Assembly (NCBI RefSeq): GCF_018476525.1 | Contig: NZ_JAHCST010000007.1 | Coordinates: 219,096 to 280,236 of the forward strand | From: Acrocarpospora catenulata | GTDB lineage: Bacteria > Actinomycetota > Actinomycetes > Streptosporangiales > Streptosporangiaceae | DNA: 61,141 bases | Direction of reading: 5' to 3' | Part shown: one piece after another, positions 9,675 through 18,135 of the stretch | Layout: every line of letters starts with the position of its first letter | Numbering within the stretch: the stretch's first letter is position 1 | The notes under the pieces: generated by a model | Told to the model about the DNA's origin: nothing | Databases searched by the model: none | The model's input: the letters and a program-made list of their open reading frames with translations, nothing else | Made by a program: the position numbers and the translations under genes

Positions 9675-9912
9675 GTTTGATTACCGTGGGACTCCCACCC
9701 ACTCACCCGTTTGGCCCCTCCGGGTCCGGGCCCGGCTCCGCCGGGACGGTAGGGCACCGCCCCACGTAGCGAGCTTGATTGCCGTAAGGTTCCCACGCAC
9801 CTACCTGCTTGACCTTCCGGGTCCGGACTCGGCTCCGCCGGGATGGATGGTTGCCGTGGAAGCCCCACCCTCGTTGATCCTTTGGGTCCGGACCTGGCTT
9901 CCGACGGGGCGG
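9675..9912 (+). repeat. Tandem intergenic repeat array, copy 1 (about 3 units)
   Basis: This fills most of the 359-nt gap between tnpB and the 411-aa gene. Units start at about 9675, 9773 and 9849 and are 60-100 nt long. Each unit begins with a GATTGCCGTGG-like box, then a C-rich stretch (CCCACCC), then CCGGGTCCGG and a short hairpin CGGC-TCC-GCCG. The best-conserved 24 nt (9716-9739) recur exactly in the opposite orientation at 61098-61121, at the far end of the window. Unit-to-unit changes in the loop leave the hairpin arms paired. No credible protein is encoded here on either strand. Function unknown. Confidence 0.7.
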
Positions 9913-9945
9913 TTGATCGTCGCAATCACATGGTCGGCTGGGTGG

Positions 9946-11181
9946 TCAGCTTGTTGGGGGTGGGGTGGGGCCGGTGACGGCTACTACGCGGCGGTAGACG
10001 GCTTTCTCGGATTCGCGGGCGGCCAGGTTGAGGGAGACGAAGTCGTCGCCGGTTTCGGGTTCGGCGCCGTCTTTGCGGCCTACCCAGACGAGGCCCGCGT
10101 AGTGGCCCATGGCGTGGCCGCTGGCCTCGGTGTAGCCGGAGAAGGGGGCCTGGTCGGGTTGGAGGGGGAGGACCCAGCCGCCTCGGTGCAGGGACTCCAG
10201 GCGGGTGACCAGGGTGTTGGCGGCTTCCGCGTCGGCGAGGTTGAGCAGGGTGAACTGGGCGATGTAGACGCCGTCGGAGCTGGTGAACAGGCCGCGCACG
10301 GCCTGGGTGCAGCCCGCGTCGGCGACCTGGTCGATCAGTTCCTCGCCCCAGAGCACGGCCGCGCAGTCGGCGTCCAGCTGCCGTTGGGTGAGCTTCAGCG
10401 ACTGCTTTCCGGCTTTCACCGTGCGGACGTTGAAGATCTCTTCCGCGGTGAGCGGCTTGGCGTCGGCCGTACGGTCGGCGATCGGCTCGAACTGCTTCAG
10501 GGACGGCCAGGCGCGGTAGTCCTCCGGGCGGGCCTGGCCGATGGCCGAACCCGCCCCGGCCTCGCTGGGAGCGGCCGAGGTGCCGTTGACCGCGTCCACC
10601 AGGAAGATGAGCAGCAGCGCCACGACCAGCAGCCCGGCCACTCCGCCCATACCGAGCAGCACCTTCTGCTGGACGGGGGTCAGGCCCAGCTCGGCGAGAC
10701 GGGTCTCGCTCCAGCGGTCGTTCTGAGGCGGACGGGCGGCTCGCTCAGACCGAGCGGGACGTTCCGCGCGAGCAGCCCGCTCGGAGCGCCCCATTCGACC
10801 GGACTGAGCCAGGCGTCCCGAACGCCCCGAATCTCCAGAACCGGCCCGACGACCCGAAGACTCCGAGCGCTCCGGATCTCCCGGACCGGCCCGACGGCCC
10901 GAAGGCTCCGAACCTTCCGACCCAGCCCAATAGTCCGAAGGCTCGGACCGTTCGGGACCTTCTGGTCCAGCCCAGCGCCCCAAAGGCTCCGAACGGTTCG
11001 GGTGACCTGGGCCCGGCCAGTGGCCCGAAGGTCCCGAACGGTCCGAGCCTTCCGAAGTGGCCCATTGGCCCGAAGGTCCCGAACGGTCCGGGCCTTCTGA
11101 CGTGGCCCAGTAGCTCGAAGGTTCCGGGTGTGCCGGGCGTTCTGAGCGGGACGGTGAGCGGCGTTTCCGGGGGGTGGTCAT
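9946..11181 (-). CDS. Membrane-anchored protein with 15-residue repeats and Cys-pair ectodomain
   Basis: A 411-aa protein of unknown function. Residues 21-122 are seven near-tandem 15-residue repeats of the type PSGQWATSEGSDRSG (one is shortened to 12), predicted to be disordered and cytoplasmic. A basic Arg/Ser/Ala linker follows. One membrane helix spans about residues 174-196 (LLGMGGVAGLLVVALLLIFL). The outside domain (about 205-411) is homologous to the lipoprotein at 7767-8348, with the DCAAVLWGE / AGCTQAVRG cysteine pair and QFTLLNLAD. The repeats correspond to 45-nt DNA repeats at about 10816-11121. It lies directly downstream of lgt on the same strand, after a 75-nt gap. Confidence 0.75.
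   Translation of the reverse strand: MTTPRKRRSPSRSERPAHPEPSSYWATSEGPDRSGPSGQWATSEGSDRSGPSGHWPGPGHPNRSEPLGRWAGPEGPERSEPSDYWAGSEGSEPSGRRAGPGDPERSESSGRRAGSGDSGRSGRLAQSGRMGRSERAARAERPARSERAARPPQNDRWSETRLAELGLTPVQQKVLLGMGGVAGLLVVALLLIFLVDAVNGTSAAPSEAGAGSAIGQARPEDYRAWPSLKQFEPIADRTADAKPLTAEEIFNVRTVKAGKQSLKLTQRQLDADCAAVLWGEELIDQVADAGCTQAVRGLFTSSDGVYIAQFTLLNLADAEAANTLVTRLESLHRGGWVLPLQPDQAPFSGYTEASGHAMGHYAGLVWVGRKDGAEPETGDDFVSLNLAARESEKAVYRRVVAVTGPTPPPTS
10816..11121 (-). repeat. In-gene 45-nt tandem repeats (7 units)
   Basis: Imperfect 45-nt direct repeats that encode the 15-residue repeats of the 411-aa membrane protein. The reading frame is kept in every unit. Such arrays are prone to copy-number change between strains. 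Confidence 0.75.
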
Positions 11182-11256
11182 GTGTGGTCTGCCCCGATGG
11201 TCGATCTAGGGCCGGGCTCGCTCATCGCGGCGAGCCCGGCCGGGTGGAGGCGGCCG

Positions 11257-12309
11257 TCATCGCTGGCCGGCCTCCTCCCCGGAAACTCCGGAGGCGGCCT
11301 TGTCACGGTCGGCGTCGCCGTCGCCGGTGTCACGGCCGGAATCAGCGGACTCGGCGGAATCCGAGGAATCAGAGGATCCGGCGGAATCCCCGGTCTCGCC
11401 GGGGGCCGCGGCGGACGGCTCGGTGGCCGTCGCGAGTTCGTCGTCCTCGGCCTGTTCGGGACCGTGCGCGGGGTCGTGGCTCTCGGCCCCGGCCGGAACG
11501 ATGATCTCCTCGGTCGTCTTGTTCCTGGTCAGCCAGAAGTACGCCACCGCCCCCAGGAAGATCACCACCGAGGTCCACTGGTTGAGCCGCAGCCCGAGGA
11601 TCTCGTGCGCCGGATCCACCCGCAGCCCCTCGATCCAGAACCGCCCGACCGTGTACCCCGCGACGTACAGCGCGAAGAGCCGCCCATGCCGGAGCGAGAA
11701 CCGCGCCCCGACCAGGATCAGCACGCCCGCCAGCGCGAAGTCCCAGAGCGACTCGTACAGGAAGGTCGGGTGGTAGGTCTCGACGCCGGGCACCGTGCCG
11801 GGACGGCCCGGGTCGATCTGGAGGCACCAGGAGTAGTCGCAGGGCCCGCCGAACAACTCCTGGTTGAAGTAGTTGCCCCAGCGTCCGATGCCCTGGGCGA
11901 CGGCGATGCCGGGCGCCAGCGTGTCGGCCACCGCCAGGAACGAGATACCGCGCCGGCGGCAGGCGATCCAGACGCCGACCGCGCCGAGCGCGATCGCCCC
12001 CCAGATGCCGAGGCCGCCCTTCCAGATGTAGAGCGCGTCGATCGGCCGGTTGGGCGCGTCGGCGCCGAAGTACAGCTGCCAGTCGGTGATGACGTGGTAC
12101 AGCCGGCCGCCGACCAGGCCGAACGGCACGGCCCAGACGGCGAGGTCGGTGATGGTGCCGGGCTGTCCGCCACGGGCGCGCCACCGGCGCTCACCGATCC
12201 AGACGGCGGCGACCACGCCGAGCACGATGCACAGCGCGTAGGCCCGGATGGGGATCGGTCCGAGATTCCAGACCCCCTGCGACGGGCTGGGAATGTAGGC
12301 GAGGGGCAT
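11257..12309 (-). CDS. lgt: Prolipoprotein diacylglyceryl transferase
   Basis: Integral membrane enzyme (350 aa) that moves diacylglycerol from phosphatidylglycerol to the lipobox cysteine of preprolipoproteins. The Lgt signature is visible as GIGRWGNYFNQELFGGP, and several hydrophobic helices follow the N-terminal IPSPSQGVWNLGPIPIRAYA. I chose the ATG at 12309 (MPLAYIPSP) because family members begin there; the 31 residues upstream are not Lgt-like. The last ~75 residues form an acidic, Ser/Asp-rich tail (SSDSSDSAESADSG), common in actinobacterial Lgt and probably cytoplasmic and disordered. It lies between the DsbA-like gene and the 411-aa gene. Confidence 0.95.
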   Translation of the reverse strand: MPLAYIPSPSQGVWNLGPIPIRAYALCIVLGVVAAVWIGERRWRARGGQPGTITDLAVWAVPFGLVGGRLYHVITDWQLYFGADAPNRPIDALYIWKGGLGIWGAIALGAVGVWIACRRRGISFLAVADTLAPGIAVAQGIGRWGNYFNQELFGGPCDYSWCLQIDPGRPGTVPGVETYHPTFLYESLWDFALAGVLILVGARFSLRHGRLFALYVAGYTVGRFWIEGLRVDPAHEILGLRLNQWTSVVIFLGAVAYFWLTRNKTTEEIIVPAGAESHDPAHGPEQAEDDELATATEPSAAAPGETGDSAGSSDSSDSAESADSGRDTGDGDADRDKAASGVSGEEAGQR

Positions 12310-12317
12310 GTCACAGG

Positions 12318-12359
12318 ACGCTACCGCCTCCGTGAGGCACTCGGGTACGGTCGACCGTA
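12318..12359 (-). promoter_or_regulatory. lgt upstream region with 14-bp perfect palindrome
   Basis: On the minus strand a -10-like TAGCGT (12318-12323) lies 8 nt before the lgt ATG. Upstream are a 5-bp hairpin GCCTC-CGT-GAGGC (12326-12338) and a perfect palindrome TACGGTCGACCGTA (12346-12359). The palindrome could be an operator, or the hairpins could terminate transcription from the DsbA-like gene. Confidence 0.35.
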
Positions 12360-12398
12360 ATGGAGCGGGCATTCCAGGCCACAGAACGGTCATTCCGC

Positions 12399-13151
12399 TC
12401 ACTGAGCCGCAGCTTGTACGGCCTGCCGCAGCTTGGCCGGAACGAAGATCGTCTCGTTGCCGAGTTCCTTGCCGTTCAGCTTGACGGTCGGCGTGCCGGT
12501 CAGTTTCTGCTGCCGCATCGTGGTCGTCGAGAACTGCTCCTGCGCCTTGGCCTTCCGCTGCGTGGTGACACAGTCCGCGAAATCGGGCGCGGTGACCCCG
12601 GCCGACTTACCCCAGGAGACCAGGTCGTTCAGCCGGAAGCCCTCCACGGTCTCCGGCGGCTGCTCCTGGAAGAGCTTGTCGTGGAAGGCCACCCACTGGG
12701 CGCCGTCGGTGACGCACCGGGCCGCCGCCCCCGCCCGGATCGAGTTGGACCTGGTCGGCTCCTGCGGGAAGATCGTGATCGGGTGGTAGACCACCTTGGC
12801 CTTGCCCTCGGCGGCCAGGTTCCGGATCGTGGACCCGCTGCTGTCCTCCATGGACTTGCAGGCCGGGCACTGGAAGTCCTCGAACACGTCCAGCACCGGG
12901 GACTCCACCCCTGCCTGCGCCATGGTGACCGAGCCGTCGGAGTTGACGGTGGTCGGGGCGAGCCCCTGCCGGGGCGCCTCGGCCGTGTCCTGGGAGGCGG
13001 CGTACCAGGAGCCGAAGCCGACCGCGGCCACGGCCACCACCGCCACGCCTGCGATGGTTGCCAGGCGGCGGCGCCGGTCCCGCTTGCGGTCCGCCTGCCG
13101 CTGCGCCGCGATCCGTTCGCGCGCCGCGGCGGACCGCGCACCCTTGCTCAT
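12399..13151 (-). CDS. Membrane-anchored DsbA-like thioredoxin-fold protein
   Basis: A 250-aa extracytoplasmic thiol-disulfide oxidoreductase candidate. A short basic cytoplasmic N-terminus (RQADRKRDRRRR) leads into one membrane helix (LATIAGVAVVAVAAVGFGSW). The DsbA/thioredoxin-fold domain has the active-site FEDFQCPACKSME and a cis-Pro region GTPTVKLNG. Two further cysteines (ARCVTDGA, FADCVTTQ) may form a second disulfide. The start is the ATG at 13151, which overlaps the stop of the MauE-like gene as TGATG, so translation is coupled. In-frame sequence upstream is the antisense of another frame and is not part of this gene. Confidence 0.85.
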   Translation of the reverse strand: MSKGARSAAARERIAAQRQADRKRDRRRRLATIAGVAVVAVAAVGFGSWYAASQDTAEAPRQGLAPTTVNSDGSVTMAQAGVESPVLDVFEDFQCPACKSMEDSSGSTIRNLAAEGKAKVVYHPITIFPQEPTRSNSIRAGAAARCVTDGAQWVAFHDKLFQEQPPETVEGFRLNDLVSWGKSAGVTAPDFADCVTTQRKAKAQEQFSTTTMRQQKLTGTPTVKLNGKELGNETIFVPAKLRQAVQAAAQ

Positions 13152-13705
13152 CACTCGTTCTCCTTCTCCTGAGAATCGTCCAGAAGGTCGTCGTCGTCCG
13201 GGGGCGTCAGACCCAGCAGGGAGTCGAGCGCCAGCCGCCCGGGCGGGAACCAGGCCGCCCAGGCCGCGCAGAGCACCAGCCCCGCGTCCCGGAGCAGTTC
13301 CGCGAGGTAGGCGGGCTCCTGACCGGCGGCCAGCGTGCCGTCCCCGCCGAAGCAGCCGCAGTCGATGCGCAGCCCCCGCGCCCAGGCCGAGGCGATGCCG
13401 ACCACGAAGGCGAGCATGAGCAGCCCGGCCACCACCGCCGAGAAGCGGGTGAGCAGGCCCAGCACAAGCAGCGCTCCGACGACGATCTCCAGAATGGGCA
13501 GGCCGTACCCCACGGCCGTGGCGACCCCGTCCGGCAGCAGCTCGTAGGCCTTGACCGCCTGCACCGAGAGGGCGGGCGTGCCGATCTTGAGCCAGCCCGC
13601 GACGATGAGCACGCCGCCGAGCACCAGCCGGGCCAGAGTCGTCACCCAGGGTACCGCCACCGGAGCGGATAGTGACCACCTGAATGCGTGACTGTCCGAT
13701 GCCAC
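13151..13705 (-). CDS. MauE/DoxX-family membrane protein
   Basis: A 184-aa integral membrane protein with four hydrophobic segments, related to MauE, which supports disulfide formation during methylamine dehydrogenase maturation. The family cysteine motif LRIDCGCFGGDG is present between the second and third segments, and the C-terminal tail is strongly acidic (PPDDDDLLDDSQEKENE). The GTG start has AAGGAG 7 nt upstream. It is translationally coupled to the DsbA-like gene, so the pair probably forms a redox relay that re-oxidises or charges the CPAC protein (inference). Confidence 0.82.
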   Translation of the reverse strand: MASDSHAFRWSLSAPVAVPWVTTLARLVLGGVLIVAGWLKIGTPALSVQAVKAYELLPDGVATAVGYGLPILEIVVGALLVLGLLTRFSAVVAGLLMLAFVVGIASAWARGLRIDCGCFGGDGTLAAGQEPAYLAELLRDAGLVLCAAWAAWFPPGRLALDSLLGLTPPDDDDLLDDSQEKENE

Positions 13706-13833
13706 CTGAGGTCTCCTTTGCCGTGCCGCCCACGCGGCACCGGTCCCGAACCTATGGCAGTCAGCTCATCATGGCCCGTATAAGCGCCCGATAAGACGTG
13801 TACGCCCGCCGAACGAGCCCTGTACAAGACGCA

Positions 13834-13866
13834 GAACGGCCGATCCCGCGCGGGGACCGGCCGTTC
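13834..13866 (-). terminator. Hairpin terminator of the trp operon
   Basis: GAACGGCCG (13834-13842) and CGGCCGTTC (13858-13866) are perfect 9-bp arms with further GC pairing inside. The hairpin starts 12 nt after the trpA stop. There is no strong U-run, as is typical of actinobacterial terminators. Confidence 0.65.
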
Positions 13867-13878
13867 CGTAGGCGTAGA

Positions 13879-14673
13879 TCAGCGGCGCACCCCGGCGGCG
13901 AGCTCGGCGGCGAGTTCGCGGACCGCGAAAAGACCGGCGGCCTCGTCGGGGGCGTCCAGCAGGCGGCGGATGAAGGCCGAGCCGACGATCACGCCGTCCG
14001 CGTACGCCGCCACCTCGGCGGCCTGGGCGCCGGTGCCGACCCCGAGGCCGACGCAGACCGGGAGCGTGGTGTGCGCGCGGGTGCGCTTGACCAGGCCTTC
14101 AGCGGCGCTGCCGACCGCCTCCCTGGCGCCGGTGACGCCCATCAGCGAGGCGGCGTACACGAACCCGGTGCAGCACTCGGCGACGACGCCGATGCGCTCC
14201 TCGGTGGAGCTGGGCGCCACCAGGAAGACGGTGTCCAGGCCCGCCTCCCGGCTGACCTCCCGCCACGGCCCGGCCTCCTCGGGCGTCAGGTCCGGGGTGA
14301 TCGTCCCCACCCCGCCCGCGTCCGCCAGCGCCCGGGCGAACCGCTCGGCCCCGTACCGGTCGATGGGGTTCCAGTACGTCATGACCAGGGTCGCCGCCCC
14401 GGTCGCGGCCACGCCCTCCACGGTGCGGAGCACGTCGGCGATCCGGGTGCCGTTCAGCAGCGAGCGGTGCACCGCGTCCTGGATGGTCGGCCCGTCCATC
14501 AGCGGATCCGAGTACGGCAGGCCGATCTCGATCACGTCGCAGCCGGCCGCCACCATGGCGGAGGCGGCGGCCACCGCGCCTTCCTTGGTCGGGAACCCGG
14601 CGGGCAGGTAGCCCACCAGGGCGGCGCGGTTCTCCGAGCGGGCCTTGTCGAATACCGCGGCAAGTGTCGTCAT
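13879..14673 (-). CDS. trpA: Tryptophan synthase alpha subunit
   Basis: A 264-aa cytoplasmic TIM-barrel enzyme that cleaves indole-3-glycerol phosphate to indole and glyceraldehyde-3-phosphate. The catalytic acidic residues lie in VIEIGLPYSDPLMDGP (Glu and Asp), with LVMTYWNPIDRYGAERF and the phosphate-binding GLGVGTGAQAAEVA after them. Last gene of the trpC-trpB-trpA run, 12 nt after trpB. Normal length. Confidence 0.97.
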   Translation of the reverse strand: MTTLAAVFDKARSENRAALVGYLPAGFPTKEGAVAAASAMVAAGCDVIEIGLPYSDPLMDGPTIQDAVHRSLLNGTRIADVLRTVEGVAATGAATLVMTYWNPIDRYGAERFARALADAGGVGTITPDLTPEEAGPWREVSREAGLDTVFLVAPSSTEERIGVVAECCTGFVYAASLMGVTGAREAVGSAAEGLVKRTRAHTTLPVCVGLGVGTGAQAAEVAAYADGVIVGSAFIRRLLDAPDEAAGLFAVRELAAELAAGVRR

Positions 14674-14685
14674 ATCGGTCAGACC

Positions 14686-15918
14686 TCAGAGGTTGAAGTA
14701 CTTCATCGCCGTGCCCATGTCCTTGTCGCCGCGCCCCGAGAGGTTGACCAGGATGGTCGTGTCGGGGCCCAGCTCACGGCCCAGTTTGAGGGCTCCGGCC
14801 AGCGCGTGCGAGGACTCGATCGCCGGGATGATGCCCTCGGTGCGGGCCAGCAGCGAGAACGCGTCCATCGCCTCGGCGTCGGTGATGCCGTGGTAGGTGG
14901 CGCGCCCGCTGTCCTTGAGCCAGGCGTGCTCCGGGCCGACGCCCGGATAGTCCAGACCCGCCGAGATCGAGTGGGACTCGATGGTCTGGCCCTCCTCGTC
15001 CTGCAGCACGTAGGTGCGCGAGCCGTGCAGCACGCCGATCGAACCCGCGGTGAGGGTGAGCGCGTGCTCGCCCGTCTCCAGGCCCCTGCCGCCCGCCTCG
15101 TAGCCGTGCAGCCGGACGTCCTGGTCCTCGAGGAAGGCGTGGAAGATGCCGATCGCGTTGGACCCGCCGCCGACGGCGGCGCAGACCGCGTCCGGTAGCC
15201 GCCCGGTCAGCTCCAGGATCTGGCGGCGCGCCTCGACCCCGATGATCCGCGCGAAGTCCCGCACGATGCCGGGGAACGGGTACGGCCCCGCCACGGTGCC
15301 GAACAGGTAGTGGGTGGAGTCCACGTTGGTGACCCAGTCGCGGAAGGCCTCGTTGATGGCGTCCTTGAGGGTCTGGCTGCCGTTGGTGACCGGCACCACG
15401 GTGGCGCCGAGCAGCTTCATCCTGGCCACGTTGAGTGCCTGCCGCTCGCAGTCCACCGCGCCCATGTAGATGACGCACTCCAGGCCCATCAGCGCGGCGG
15501 CGGTGGCGGTGGCCACGCCGTGCTGCCCGGCGCCGGTCTCGGCGATCACCCGGGTCTTGCCCAGCCGCTTGGTGAGCAGCGCCTGGCCGAGCACATTGTT
15601 GATCTTGTGGGCGCCGGTGTGGGTGAGGTCCTCGCGCTTGAGCACGATCCGGGCGCCGCCCGCCTGCTCGCCGAAGCGCGGCACCTCGGTGAGGGTGGTG
15701 GGGCGGCCCGCGTACGTGCGGAGCAGGTGGTCGAACTCGCGGATGAACGCGATGTCGGTCCTGGCCTTCTCGTAGACGGCGGCGACCTCGTCCAGGGCCG
15801 GAATCAGCGCCTCCGGCACGAACCTGCCGCCGAAGACGCCGAACTTACCGCGCTCGGCGGTGTCGTGGGCGCCGATCCCGGTGAGATCGCCCGGGGTCAG
15901 GACAGTTCCCTCAGTCAT
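14686..15918 (-). CDS. trpB: Tryptophan synthase beta subunit
   Basis: A 410-aa PLP enzyme that condenses indole with serine. The PLP lysine is Lys105 in [15 protein letters not shown], the phosphate-binding loop is VGGGSNAIG, and the N-terminal [13 protein letters not shown] is typical of TrpB1. The start is preceded by GGAG. It lies 38 nt downstream of trpC, and no trpM-like small gene lies between them. Confidence 0.97.
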   Translation of the reverse strand: MTEGTVLTPGDLTGIGAHDTAERGKFGVFGGRFVPEALIPALDEVAAVYEKARTDIAFIREFDHLLRTYAGRPTTLTEVPRFGEQAGGARIVLKREDLTHTGAHKINNVLGQALLTKRLGKTRVIAETGAGQHGVATATAAALMGLECVIYMGAVDCERQALNVARMKLLGATVVPVTNGSQTLKDAINEAFRDWVTNVDSTHYLFGTVAGPYPFPGIVRDFARIIGVEARRQILELTGRLPDAVCAAVGGGSNAIGIFHAFLEDQDVRLHGYEAGGRGLETGEHALTLTAGSIGVLHGSRTYVLQDEEGQTIESHSISAGLDYPGVGPEHAWLKDSGRATYHGITDAEAMDAFSLLARTEGIIPAIESSHALAGALKLGRELGPDTTILVNLSGRGDKDMGTAMKYFNL

Positions 15919-15956
15919 TGGTGGTCTCCGTGGTCTGTTCGAGCCCGCCCCTGCGG

Positions 15957-16769
15957 CTACTGCTGCCGCTCCTGGCGGGATGAGGGGTGCGCGCCGGCGG
16001 TGACCAGGTCGTTGACGGCGGACCTGGGGTCCTTGCCGGTGACCAGGCTCTCCCCGACCAGCACCGCGTCCGCCCCGGCCCGGGCGTAGGCGAGCAGGTC
16101 GTGCGGCCCGCGCACACCCGATTCAGCGATCTTGATGATCCCGTCCGGGATCTTGGGGGCGAGTTTGGCGAACACTTCCCGGTCCACCTGGAGGGTCTTC
16201 AGGTCGCGCGCGTTCACACCGATGACCTTGGCCCCGGCCGCGACGGCACGCTCCAGTTCCTCCTCGGTGTGCACCTCGACCAGCGGGGTCAGCCCGATCG
16301 ACTCGGCCCGCTCGATCAGCGAGACCAGCGCCTCCTGCTCCAGCGAGACCACCATCAGCAGGGCCAGGTCCGCGCCGTAGGCCCGGGCCTCCCAGAGCTG
16401 GTAGGAGCTGACGATGAAGTCCTTGCGGAGCACGGGCACGTCCACCCTGGCCCGGACGTCGGCCAGGTCGGCGAGGCTGCCGCCGAACCGGCGCCGCTCG
16501 GTGAGCACGCTGATCACGTGCGCGCCACCGGCCTCGTAGTCGGCGGCCAGCGCGGCCGGGTCGGCGATGGCGGCGAGCGCGCCCTTGGACGGGCTGGACC
16601 GCTTCACCTCGGCGATCACCGAGACCCGGTCGCCGCCCAGCGCCGCGAGCACGTCACGAGGGGCGGGGGCACGTTCGGCGCGCCGCTTGAGGTCCTCGAT
16701 CGACACGTCCTTCTGCCGCTCGGCGAGGTCCTCCCGGACCCCCTCAAGAATCTCGTCCAGAACGCTCAT
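15957..16769 (-). CDS. trpC: Indole-3-glycerol phosphate synthase
   Basis: A 270-aa TIM-barrel enzyme that converts CdRP to indole-3-glycerol phosphate. The catalytic lysines lie in [13 protein letters not shown] and [12 protein letters not shown], followed by [10 protein letters not shown] and the phosphate site [10 protein letters not shown]. The ATG has GGGGAGG about 5 nt upstream. First gene of the trpCBA unit. Neither trpE nor trpD is adjacent. Confidence 0.97.
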   Translation of the reverse strand: MSVLDEILEGVREDLAERQKDVSIEDLKRRAERAPAPRDVLAALGGDRVSVIAEVKRSSPSKGALAAIADPAALAADYEAGGAHVISVLTERRRFGGSLADLADVRARVDVPVLRKDFIVSSYQLWEARAYGADLALLMVVSLEQEALVSLIERAESIGLTPLVEVHTEEELERAVAAGAKVIGVNARDLKTLQVDREVFAKLAPKIPDGIIKIAESGVRGPHDLLAYARAGADAVLVGESLVTGKDPRSAVNDLVTAGAHPSSRQERQQ

Positions 16770-16958
16770 CGGACCTCCCCGGTCGTGGGCGTACGGCCCG
16801 CCAAGCGGTCAAGGCCTGCTCGCTCGCTACGCTCGCTCACGTGGTTCGGATCCCTCCGATGTGGACTACCGGATCGACTGCGCCCCACGGGGCGCCGCCC
16901 CGCCGTGCCCTGCCGATGGTATCGGCCTTCCCGACCTTGCCCCGCCATCGGGCCCCCG
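16770..16958 (-). promoter_or_regulatory. trpC leader region with two hairpins and a direct repeat
   Basis: A 189-nt gap before trpC. On the minus strand it contains GCCGAT-ACC-ATCGGC (6-bp stem), then GCGCCCC-GT-GGGGCGC (7-bp arms, centred near 16893), then the direct repeat GAGCGAGC-GTA-GCGAGCGAGC (about 16822-16842). I found no short Trp-rich leader peptide. The hairpins may terminate the upstream DUF2752 unit or act as an attenuator. Confidence 0.35.
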
Positions 16959-17384
16959 TCACGGCGCGAGGAACCGCCCAAAAGGCAGATTCCGCACAAT
17001 CCAGTACGCCATAACGACCCCCACACTCCCCCAAACCACCACAGGGTGCATCAACACACTCCGCACCCCCTTACCCCGCCAAACCCCCACAACCCAAATC
17101 CCCCACACGTACACGAGAACCGGAAGCATCACCACAAACAATGGATTAAGCCCCAGCGCCGCCCCGACATCCCCGTGGCTCAACGCATAAACGGCCCGCA
17201 AACTCCCGCACCCGGGACAGTAAAGCCCCGTTACCGCAAAAAGCGGACATGTCGGATAGCGTCCCGGCGAATTCGGATCGACGGCCGATACATAGGCCCA
17301 AGCCGCCAGCCCGATCCCGGCCACTCCCCCAGGCGCGACCAACCCCCGCAGCCGCCGCCCCTTCACCCCCGGACCAGCCTCCAC
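16959..17384 (-). CDS. DUF2752 membrane protein
   Basis: A 141-aa membrane protein with three hydrophobic segments. The DUF2752 hallmark is present: PTCPLFAVTGLYCPGCGSLR, with three cysteines at the membrane face, followed by ALSHGDVGAALGLNPL. Its function is unknown; the family is common beside the actinobacterial trp genes and beside DUF4190 proteins. The start codon is not firmly fixed by a Shine-Dalgarno. Confidence 0.8.
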   Translation of the reverse strand: MEAGPGVKGRRLRGLVAPGGVAGIGLAAWAYVSAVDPNSPGRYPTCPLFAVTGLYCPGCGSLRAVYALSHGDVGAALGLNPLFVVMLPVLVYVWGIWVVGVWRGKGVRSVLMHPVVVWGSVGVVMAYWIVRNLPFGRFLAP

Positions 17385-17455
17385 GCCGTCACCCTACTCC
17401 GCGGGCGATCAGCCCCCGGCCCCCTGTCCGCCGCGCCGGAGGCGCGGCGGACGGC

Positions 17456-18019
17456 TCAGTACTGGTAGTCCGTGGGCATGGATTCGGCGAGACCGATCAG
17501 GGCGAGGATGGTGCTGCCGAGGATCAGCCAGAGGATGATCCAGAGGGCGATGGTGATGTAGGAGGTGACGAGGCCCGCCACGGCCATGCCGCGGCCTTCC
17601 TCGCCGCTGTCCTTGATCCGGCTGAGGGCGATGTGGCCGAAGATCACGCCGAGGATGCTGGTCACGCCGCAGAGGAGGAGGCCGACGATGCCCATGACGA
17701 GGGAGGCCACGGCCAGGCCGTTGGTGGGGCGGGACGGCTGGGGGGCGTAGCCGTAGGCCTGGTAACCGGGCTGCTGGTAACCGGGCTGCTGGTAGGACTG
17801 GTCGTAGCCGCTGGGCTGGGTGTAACCCTGCTGGCCGTAGGGGTCGTAGCCAGGCTGCTGGCCGTAACCGGGCTGCTGGGGGTAGCCCGGCTGGTCCCCG
17901 TAGCCGGGCTGGCCGTAACCGGGCTGGCCATAGCCGGGCTGCTGGCCGCCGTAGCCTGGCTGCTGGCCGTAGCCGGGCGGCTGGTCCCCGGTGTCGCCTG
18001 GCTGGTTCCCGTAACTCAT
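17456..18019 (-). CDS. DUF4190 membrane protein with Pro-Gly-Tyr-Gln repeats
   Basis: A 187-aa protein. Residues 1-95 are a low-complexity cytoplasmic region of PGYGQQ-type repeats. Residues 100-180 form the DUF4190 domain with two membrane helices ([19 protein letters not shown] and [20 protein letters not shown]) joined by a loop that includes [12 protein letters not shown]. Function unknown. It is probably transcribed with the DUF2752 gene, 71 nt downstream. The repeats come from a short DNA repeat in one frame and are not CRISPR. Confidence 0.82.
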   Translation of the reverse strand: MSYGNQPGDTGDQPPGYGQQPGYGGQQPGYGQPGYGQPGYGDQPGYPQQPGYGQQPGYDPYGQQGYTQPSGYDQSYQQPGYQQPGYQAYGYAPQPSRPTNGLAVASLVMGIVGLLLCGVTSILGVIFGHIALSRIKDSGEEGRGMAVAGLVTSYITIALWIILWLILGSTILALIGLAESMPTDYQY

Positions 18020-18135
18020 GTGAATGACTCCTAGCGGTCATCGTGAGAGGTGCGGGGCGCAGCCTAGCGATTGCCTGGAATTACTTGGGCTTGTCGCTCA
18101 ATTTGTGGACGATTTGTGACCAGCGTTCCCGCCCG

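Noticed and set aside
9775-10000. Open frame on the plus strand through the repeat array
   Set aside because: It runs across the repeat units and then antisense to the 411-aa gene, with no ribosome binding site and no similarity between its repeats at the protein level.
17760-17990. Regular short repeats that at first look like a CRISPR array
   Set aside because: They encode the PGYGQQ-type N-terminus of the DUF4190 protein in one frame; there are no unique spacers of constant length.
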